DNA from: Calditrichota bacterium
GTDB taxonomy: Bacteria; Calditrichota; Calditrichia; RBG-13-44-9; J075
DNA: 15,105 nucleotides
NCBI GenBank assembly: GCA_024275555.1
Contig: JAJRYW010000299.1
Span: 1 to 15,105, forward strand
Direction: 5' to 3'
Shown here in pieces: positions 1 through 4,975 of this stretch. The position numbers and the translations under genes were made by a program. The notes beneath the pieces are model-generated. The model worked only from the letters and a program-made list of their open reading frames with translations, was not told where the DNA came from and did not search any database. Numbering within the stretch: position 1 is the first letter of the stretch; the number at the start of each line of letters is the position of its first letter.

Positions 1-16
1 AAAGAAATTATTACAT

Positions 17-32
17 AGCCGTTTTAACGGCT
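17..32. repeat. Short perfect hairpin at left edge
   Basis: AGCCGTT and AACGGCT form a 7-bp inverted repeat around a 2-nt centre, followed by TTTCC. It sits just upstream of the predicted promoter at 47-75. It could be the end of a terminator for a gene left of the window or one of the short intergenic palindromes seen elsewhere here. The T-tract is weak, so a terminator role is uncertain. Confidence 0.35.
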
Positions 33-46
33 TTCCATTGTGCAAT

Positions 47-75
47 TTGACATGCACCAAAAAAATACATATTAC
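47..75 (+). promoter_or_regulatory. Sigma70-like promoter
   Basis: A perfect -35 hexamer (TTGACA, 47-52) is separated by exactly 17 nt from TATTAC (70-75), close to the -10 consensus. It reads rightwards into an AT-rich stretch (76-288) with no recognisable gene, and would oppose the signalling operon ending at 371. The only open frame there starts with GTG at 98, has no ribosome binding site and runs through the opposing terminator, so I do not call it. The product could be a small or antisense RNA. The match is by eye and AT-rich DNA gives chance matches. Confidence 0.4.
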
Positions 76-288
76 TCTTTTTAAAACATTACCTTAGGTG
101 CGAAAGTTGAATTTTGAAAACCTCAAAAAATTTAAGCGAACCGTAAATTTGATCTTTGATCTTGAGAGCAAAACATTCAAGAAGCTCACCAACAAGAATG
201 ATATCGCTCAGCATCTTTCTTCGCCAAAACAACTTCAACACATGATCGGCATTATTCGTTTTTGCGAATTTGGCAGGCTGAATGGTAC

Positions 289-329
289 AAAAAAATACCC
301 TCTGGTGTATCTCCCGATTCACCAGAGGG
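289..329 (-). terminator. Rho-independent terminator of the kinase-phosphatase operon
   Basis: CCCTCTGGTG (298-307) and CACCAGAGGG (320-329) form a perfect 10-bp stem with a 12-nt loop. Read on the minus strand the stem is followed by TA and then a run of seven T (plus-strand A tract 289-295). It lies about 40 nt past the stop codon of the SpoIIE phosphatase gene, exactly where that operon should end. Confidence 0.85.
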
Positions 330-370
330 TGGTTGGTAGAAACCCCCTCACGGGCTTGCCACACACTCCC

Positions 371-1681
371 CTATTCGTTTCTTTTTAAAATCAGCAAGGT
401 CATATCATCCGGGTATACCGGGCTGCCGACGAAATGGCGCACCTGGTTCAGCAATATTTTCCCCAACTCCCGGGGCGAACGATGATAGTTCTGGGTGACA
501 ATTTCCAATAGCTGTCGTTTGCCAAACTGTTCTTTGGCGGCATTCATCAACTCGGTAATGCCGTCGGAAAAAATCAGCAGCGTATCCCCTTTGGAAAGTT
601 TGATTTCCGACTCTTCATATTCAAACGAATCCATGATGCCGATGGGCAATCCCCCGCTCTTGAGCTTTTGGATACTGCCGTCTTTTTTGACCAGCATAGG
701 CGGGATATGCCCGGCATTTACATATTTGAAGCGATGGGTATGATGATTCAGGTTGCCCCAGAAGAAGGTGGCGAACATATCCGAAGCCGTATAGAGATAG
801 AAGTGATTATTGATCCGCCGCACCACTTCTTTGCAGGAGTCGATTTCGTTGGCAAAGGCGTGCAGCGAGGCGTGCAGATTGGCGGTCAACAGCGCCGCCG
901 GTACGCCTTTACCGGAGACATCGGCCAGCACAAAAGCCATAGTGCGCGGAAAGGGGAAAAAATCGTAATAATCGCCGCCGACATACTGGGAAGGCTGGTT
1001 GAAGGCAAAAATTTCGTAACCGGGCAACTGGGGCACCCGTTCCGGCAGCAATTGCCGCTGAATATCCACCGCGCGCTTGATCTCCTTCTCCAGTCGCCGG
1101 CATTCCCGGGCGCTTTCTCCGTTTAAAGCCCCCTGAATGGCAACTGCAATCAGATCGCCCATAATCATCAGGCACTGGGTGTCTTTTTGGTCAAATCCGC
1201 CCATCCGTTTGTTAATCACCTGCAGGCAGCCGCTGATTTTACCGGCCCGGTTGGAGATCGGAACAATTAAAAAAGAGCGGATAGGCTGGTTTTCGATCAG
1301 GGCCATGCCGGTGGTAAAACGGGGATCATTGTAGGCGTCGGCCACATTGACCACTTTGCCGGATTTGAGCACGTATTCGGCAATACCGCTGCCCAGCGGC
1401 TGTTGCACCTGCCGCAACTCGCCTTCCCACAAATAGTAGGAACAAAGCTCCTGACGGCTTTCATTATAGAGATAAAGCACGGTATGTTCAGCGTCCAGAG
1501 AACGACCGGTCTCCGCCAGAATCAACGAGAGCTGCTGTTCCAGGCGATGGCTGGAATTGAGCAGACGCGTAACGCTTAACAGCGTTGCAACATGACGGGA
1601 GAGCTGATGGGTCTGGGAAAACTTGGTTGCCAACATAGTGTGATCCTTTGTCTCGAATGTTGAAAGTCCGTTTGCGATCAT
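371..1681 (-). CDS. GAF-domain SpoIIE/PP2C-type serine phosphatase
   Basis: The 436-residue product has an N-terminal helical stretch, a GAF sensor domain (about residues 45-185), a linker helix (190-212) and a C-terminal SpoIIE-type PP2C domain (about 215-433). Metal-binding motifs are present: GGDYYD (235-240), LADVSGKG (252-259, Asp254), NAGH (322-325), FSDGITE (371-377, Asp373) and DDMT (425-428). This is the RsbU/RsbP architecture, in which a sensor domain controls dephosphorylation of a phosphoserine anti-sigma antagonist. No such partner is in the window. The start overlaps the kinase stop by ATGA, implying translational coupling. A second Met at residue 16 (codon 1634-1636) is preceded by AAAGGA at good spacing, whereas the first ATG has no Shine-Dalgarno and follows a hairpin (1685-1712), so the shorter 421-residue form is equally likely. 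The product is probably cytoplasmic, as no membrane segment is seen. Confidence 0.9.
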   Translation of the reverse strand: MIANGLSTFETKDHTMLATKFSQTHQLSRHVATLLSVTRLLNSSHRLEQQLSLILAETGRSLDAEHTVLYLYNESRQELCSYYLWEGELRQVQQPLGSGIAEYVLKSGKVVNVADAYNDPRFTTGMALIENQPIRSFLIVPISNRAGKISGCLQVINKRMGGFDQKDTQCLMIMGDLIAVAIQGALNGESARECRRLEKEIKRAVDIQRQLLPERVPQLPGYEIFAFNQPSQYVGGDYYDFFPFPRTMAFVLADVSGKGVPAALLTANLHASLHAFANEIDSCKEVVRRINNHFYLYTASDMFATFFWGNLNHHTHRFKYVNAGHIPPMLVKKDGSIQKLKSGGLPIGIMDSFEYEESEIKLSKGDTLLIFSDGITELMNAAKEQFGKRQLLEIVTQNYHRSPRELGKILLNQVRHFVGSPVYPDDMTLLILKRNE

Positions 1682-2673
1682 TTTAAGTAGACCATTGTTA
1701 TGGGTTCTACTTTAGCAGAGACGTGTTTTTGGCGGTTTCTCTCAAAAATATTGAGGATATTTAAATTTTTTGCAGAAACGGGGGCACTCTGCTCCGCCGG
1801 ATGAGAGAATACACCAGCAGGCAGGGTAACCACAAACGTGTTGCCCCTGCCTGTCCGGTTGTGATGGCCCCGGATGCTTCCCCCGTGAGCCTTTACCACT
1901 TTTTGGCAGAGATAAAGACCCAATCCGGGACCGCCCCCTTCAAAGTCAAATTTGCTGCTATGATGCTTGCTGAGATCGCCTAATTGATAAAAGGGCTGAA
2001 AAATCTCCGGCCAGGCTTCCTCGGGAATCGGCCGGGCCTGGTCGACCACCTCGATCCGAACCTGCTCATTACCCGGGCGGATTTTTATGGCAATAGAACT
2101 GCCGTCCGGGCTGTTTTTACTGGCATTGCTGACCAGTTCCAGGAGGGTGTTCTTTAATTTGAGCAAATCTCCTTTCATTTTCTGCTTTCCTGCCCCGCTA
2201 ATTTCCAGCCGCTGCCCCCGCTGCTTCAGATGCGGTTCGGCTTCCCTGGCTACCGTTTCCAGAAGATGCTGACAGCTGAACTCTCCCAGGTGTAAATCCG
2301 GAACAGGTGCGCTGCACGCCAGGATGTTGTTGAGAGTTTCCAGCTGTGCATTGAGACGCTGCATCCCCTCGCGGGCCTGCCGCAAAAATTTCTTCTGGAT
2401 CGGGGTAAGATTGTCGGCCTGAACTTCTGCGAGCATCTCCAGCGCTGCGGAAACGATGGTCGCGGGAGTGCGCAGTTCGTGATTGGCCAGCAGCATAAAC
2501 TCCTCTTTGAGCGCTTTCAAATCCGCCCGGCCGGGGCCGCCCGGGGAGGGGTTGTCGGTGACCTGGACGGCCAGGCCTGGACGGGTGGATTGGACGCCTG
2601 CGGAGACAGAGCATTCCGGTACTGATATAGGGTGTTCCGTTTGAAAGGTCGAATGTTGAAGTACTGCCGGCAT
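1678..2673 (-). CDS. Sensorless histidine kinase (HisKA-HATPase_c)
   Basis: The 331-residue protein has about 55 residues of low-complexity Pro/Gly/Ser sequence, then a HisKA dimerisation domain with the phospho-acceptor His65 in NHELRTP, and a HATPase_c domain: N box ELVSNASKNSPDG (Asn183), F box FQPFYQLG, G2 box GGGPGLGLYL (246-255) and G3 box GRGNTF. There is no transmembrane, PAS or HAMP segment, so the input must come from a partner. The G1 box reads DQARPI (211-216): the Asp is kept but both glycines of the usual DxGxG are lost, which may weaken ATP turnover. No response regulator lies beside it. The downstream phosphatase overlaps by 4 nt, so the two are co-translated and probably act in one circuit. 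The start has a strong AGGAGAG, 5 nt away, which can be masked by an upstream complementary segment (see the leader entry). A tail of about 45 residues follows the ATPase domain. Confidence 0.88.
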   Translation of the reverse strand: MPAVLQHSTFQTEHPISVPECSVSAGVQSTRPGLAVQVTDNPSPGGPGRADLKALKEEFMLLANHELRTPATIVSAALEMLAEVQADNLTPIQKKFLRQAREGMQRLNAQLETLNNILACSAPVPDLHLGEFSCQHLLETVAREAEPHLKQRGQRLEISGAGKQKMKGDLLKLKNTLLELVSNASKNSPDGSSIAIKIRPGNEQVRIEVVDQARPIPEEAWPEIFQPFYQLGDLSKHHSSKFDFEGGGPGLGLYLCQKVVKAHGGSIRGHHNRTGRGNTFVVTLPAGVFSHPAEQSAPVSAKNLNILNIFERNRQKHVSAKVEPITMVYLK

Positions 2674-2676
2674 TGT

Positions 2677-2742
2677 TCTCTCCTGGAAATCAGTGTTTTT
2701 GACATCTGTTACAGGAGAGACCGCACAATTTGCTTTTCTCTC
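2677..2742 (-). promoter_or_regulatory. Leader able to sequester the kinase ribosome binding site
   Basis: On the minus strand three segments occur in order: A = GAGAGA (2742-2737), B = TCTCTCCTG (2720-2712) and C = CAGGAGAGA (2685-2677). B and C are perfectly complementary over 9 bp and C contains the kinase Shine-Dalgarno. A can pair with the first 6 nt of B instead. The A:B and B:C pairings are mutually exclusive, the usual layout of a translational switch. Function is inferred from complementarity alone. Confidence 0.45.
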
Positions 2743-2874
2743 AAAAAAATTGAAAAATTGTAAAAAAAAATGTCAGGGGTGAACTACGACTTTTAGTAGG
2801 GAATCACGACCGGACACTTTTTTAGAGGCCACGTGTTTACACATTTCCCCCGTTTCGACGGAGCGGGACAAGCG

Positions 2875-2886
2875 TGTTGATCAACA
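2875..2886. promoter_or_regulatory. 12-bp perfect palindrome, possible operator
   Basis: TGTTGATCAACA is a perfect dyad in the 267-nt gap between the nucleotidase gene and the kinase gene. It lies about 200 nt upstream of the kinase start, a plausible place for a dimeric repressor or activator. No convincing -35/-10 pair was found next to it. The rest of the gap (2687-2940) is AT-rich near the kinase, with poly-A/T tracts, and holds no other feature I can support. Confidence 0.25.
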
Positions 2887-2940
2887 GCGAATATAAAATA
2901 TCCGGCAACAAAAGTGCGGCTATTATAAGGAGGGTAGAAC

Positions 2941-3579
2941 TTATTCCGAAGACCGGTCTTCCGAATCGGCAGGGTTTTGATAGGTAAAGCGGCGAGGCAG
3001 AGATTGCAGCAATTTCTTCAACTCCGGCGCAGTCAGGGCCTCCCCGGCGCTTCGGAAGAACTCCTGCAGGTCGATTGCTTCCTGTTCTTCGTACACGCCG
3101 GCCTGGAGGGCCATTTCCAGTTTATCCACCTGGCGGAGGAAGCGGGCTTCCGGCGTTTCTCCCTGCTCGAACTCTTCCCACAGCGCCATCAATTCGGCCT
3201 GGTGCGGCAGGGCGGCGGTGATCTCTTTTAGGGCCTGGCGCTCCTGCATCTGCTTTTGGGAGGAAGAGAGATTGTCCGCGGGGGTCGCATCGCCGGCGAG
3301 CGCTTCGGGCAGGTCGTGCAGCAAGGCCATCTTCAGCACCCGGAGCAGGTCCAACTCCGGGAAATACTGCTCGGCCAACCACCAGCCCAGCAGCGCCGTA
3401 AAGTAGGAGTGATCCGCCACGCTTTCGCACACAGAGGGCGGTAGTTTGCGCAGCCATCCCTGGCGGTATAGATTCTTGAGCGGATAACTTTTCCGGAGCG
3501 CTTGCAGGAGCGCCGGCAGATCCTCCCCAGCCGTCAACCCGGCCGGCGGCCCGGCTTTGCGATGCATTTTCCGGCTCAT
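2941..3579 (-). CDS. HD-domain 5'-deoxynucleotidase (YfbR/HDDC2-like)
   Basis: The 212-residue protein is an HD-superfamily metal-dependent phosphohydrolase. The metal ligands are visible: His57 in SVADHSYF, the HD pair His88-Asp89 in ALLHDLPEALAGD, and Asp152 in QVDKLEMALQA. Asp97 and the phrase GDATPADN match the HDDC2/YfbR group, whose known members remove phosphate from dNMPs and so take part in deoxynucleotide salvage. The length is normal for that group. Its ATG overlaps the dodecin stop as TAATG with no strong ribosome binding site of its own, so translation probably depends on reinitiation after dodecin. It is the last gene of the FMN reductase-dodecin operon. The exact substrate cannot be read from the sequence. 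Confidence 0.85.
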   Translation of the reverse strand: MSRKMHRKAGPPAGLTAGEDLPALLQALRKSYPLKNLYRQGWLRKLPPSVCESVADHSYFTALLGWWLAEQYFPELDLLRVLKMALLHDLPEALAGDATPADNLSSSQKQMQERQALKEITAALPHQAELMALWEEFEQGETPEARFLRQVDKLEMALQAGVYEEQEAIDLQEFFRSAGEALTAPELKKLLQSLPRRFTYQNPADSEDRSSE

Positions 3580-3785
3580 TAGGGTTCCAGTTTAAATCCG
3601 ACTTTGATGATCACCTGCCAGGTATGCACTTTGTCGGCCTCGATGCTGCCCCGGGTTTCCACAACCTGGAACCAGCCCAGGTTCTTCAGCGATTCCGAAG
3701 CGCGATTCAGCGCATTTTGCACGGCTTCTTCGATACTGTTGGGCGATGTGCCCACTAATTCCACAATCTTATAAACATCGCTCAT
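3579..3785 (-). CDS. Dodecin (flavin-binding storage protein)
   Basis: With the start at 3785 the product is 68 residues, the standard dodecin length. It begins MSDVYKIVELVGTS and contains the characteristic SIEEAVQNALNRAS helix, GWFQVVETRG (the Trp that stacks on flavin) and TWQVIIKVGF (the Gln that contacts flavin). Dodecins form hollow dodecamers that bind flavin pairs and protect or buffer FMN, FAD or riboflavin. The open frame extends 12 codons further upstream to 3821, overlapping the previous gene, but AGGAG lies 7 nt before the internal ATG and the extension is not conserved in the family, so the shorter start is chosen. The FMN reductase gene lies 28 nt upstream and the nucleotidase start overlaps its stop. 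The pairing with a flavin-using reductase makes functional sense. Confidence 0.93.
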   Translation of the reverse strand: MSDVYKIVELVGTSPNSIEEAVQNALNRASESLKNLGWFQVVETRGSIEADKVHTWQVIIKVGFKLEP

Positions 3786-3813
3786 AACCACTCCTGTCTT
3801 TGTAGGTACCTGT

Positions 3814-4452
3814 TTATTCACCTAATTTGCCGCCGGGATTACTGGGCAACTCTTCCCAAAGTTTGATAAACTCCTGTCCTTTCTGCAGCTCGTGCAAGGT
3901 AGCGAAACGGGCTACCATGAGGCCCACCTCGGCTAAGCGCTGCGCTAATTCCTCATCGGTGATATTGCCCTGCTCGTCGAAACAGCGCCAGGCTTCCGGG
4001 ATGGAGACCTGCTGAGGCAACACCCAGGCGTGTAAGGTTCGCCCGATGGTGCGTAAGCTATTCAGGGCATTTACCGCTCCCAGCCGCCCGCCGGAAACGC
4101 CGATCAAGCCGATCATCTTGCCTTCAAACTCATCAAAACGCATCAGGTCGAGGGCGTTTTTCAGCACCCCGCTCAGTCCGCCGTGGTATTCCGGCGTAGC
4201 CAGGATAATGCCCTGGGCGGCCCGCACATCGGCGCGCAGGCGATGCACATCGTCGGGAAATTCTTCATCCGGCACACTGCCGTAAAAAACCAGCTTATAA
4301 TCCCGTAAATCGATGAGCATGGTCTCCACCCCGGCCGCCCCGGCGCCCTCCAGGGCAATTTCCACCGCCCGCCGCGAGTAACTTCCCTCGCGAAGACTTC
4401 CGCATAAACCAACAATGCGCACCCGGGATTTAGCAGGCTGATGGGCAGTCAT
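3814..4452 (-). CDS. NADPH-dependent FMN reductase / NAD(P)H-quinone reductase family
   Basis: The product has a flavodoxin-like fold: VRIVGLCGSLREGSYSRR at the N-terminus binds the FMN phosphate, ATPEYHGGLSGVLKNALD is the family signature around the flavin ring, and GVSGGRLGAVNALNSLR follows. Members reduce FMN, quinones, azo dyes or metal oxyanions with NAD(P)H. At 212 residues it is slightly longer than the core domain because of an acidic C-terminal helix. The frame opens at 4473, but the first ATG has no ribosome binding site, while GAGG lies 8 nt before the ATG at 4452, so the shorter form is preferred. It is the first gene of an operon with dodecin and the HD nucleotidase. Its promoter should lie within 4453-4640, which is AT-rich; I could not choose one. 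Confidence 0.88.
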   Translation of the reverse strand: MTAHQPAKSRVRIVGLCGSLREGSYSRRAVEIALEGAGAAGVETMLIDLRDYKLVFYGSVPDEEFPDDVHRLRADVRAAQGIILATPEYHGGLSGVLKNALDLMRFDEFEGKMIGLIGVSGGRLGAVNALNSLRTIGRTLHAWVLPQQVSIPEAWRCFDEQGNITDEELAQRLAEVGLMVARFATLHELQKGQEFIKLWEELPSNPGGKLGE

Positions 4453-4560
4453 CTTGTTTTCCTCGTATCCCATATAGTTTCATGTTTTCATAGAGACTTT
4501 TATTCAGGAGATTAACCTTAAGAAAATTCACTTCCTCTTTAATGATAAAATAAGCATACA

Positions 4561-4588
4561 TTGACATGATGACTCTATAAATTATAAA
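4561..4588 (+). promoter_or_regulatory. Sigma70-like promoter facing the defence locus
   Basis: TTGACA (4561-4566), a 16-nt spacer and TATAAA (4583-4588) form a near-consensus promoter reading toward the hsdS remnant and the helicase-nuclease gene. A dyad, GTATT-N5-AATAC (4591-4605), lies over the expected transcription start and could be an operator. It is about 390 nt from the helicase start, so it would produce a long leader that includes the hsdS remnant. The call rests on consensus match only. Confidence 0.4.
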
Positions 4589-4655
4589 AAGTATTGAACA
4601 AATACTGAGGAAGTGGTACCATTTAGCCTTGATTTGTACATGATCTGCTTCACTT

Positions 4656-4882
4656 GGAATCAGCCGCGAGCATGTGAAGATCATCGACGGCGTGCCGGAG
4701 GGGTGGGGGAGGAAGCTGCCAGGGGAAATACTCCTCATTCCGAATAATTCATTTTCTCAAGTATTTGAGAAAATTGTATCGTCCATTCATATACAGATTA
4801 CAAATCTTCGACGATGCAATGATAAATTAAAGCCCGCAACCTGCTTTTATTGCGGCTGATGAATGGGGAATTGGTGATATGA
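4656..4882 (+). pseudogene. hsdS: Type I restriction specificity subunit (HsdS) remnant
   Basis: In the frame of 4656 the translation reads GISREHVKIIDGVPEGW then GRKLPGEI, the typical opening of an HsdS target-recognition domain (the family form is roughly VPEGW-x(4)-LGEI). It runs straight into LLIPNNSFSQVFEKIV, SIHIQITNLRRCNDKLK, which resembles the conserved C-terminal helix of HsdS. Near 4830 the frame breaks. One base out of step, the next frame gives ARNLLLLRLMNGELVI and a stop at 4880-4882, matching the usual HsdS ending (ARDLLLPRLMSGE). So most of the recognition domain has been deleted and a short indel disrupts the end. Only about 75 codons survive, with no N-terminal half. A palindrome (ATTTTCTCAA/TTGAGAAAAT, 4751-4774) lies inside. 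Identification is from remembered family motifs. Confidence 0.72.
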
Positions 4883-4975
4883 AAATAGATTTTGCAATCT
4901 TGGCAATTGCCTGTAATACAAAGTATTTTTTTATCAATAAAAACCATTATCGTTTGATGTCAGGAGGAAAAATTC

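Noticed and set aside
98..388. 96-codon ORF on the plus strand at the left edge, and a 91-codon ORF on the opposite strand
   Set aside because: Neither has a ribosome binding site. The plus ORF starts with GTG right after a TAG and runs through the opposing terminator into the phosphatase gene; no family is recognisable.
4674..4859. Intact 61-codon small gene starting with GTG
   Set aside because: It is better explained as part of the frameshifted hsdS remnant, since the C-terminal HsdS motif continues in another frame.
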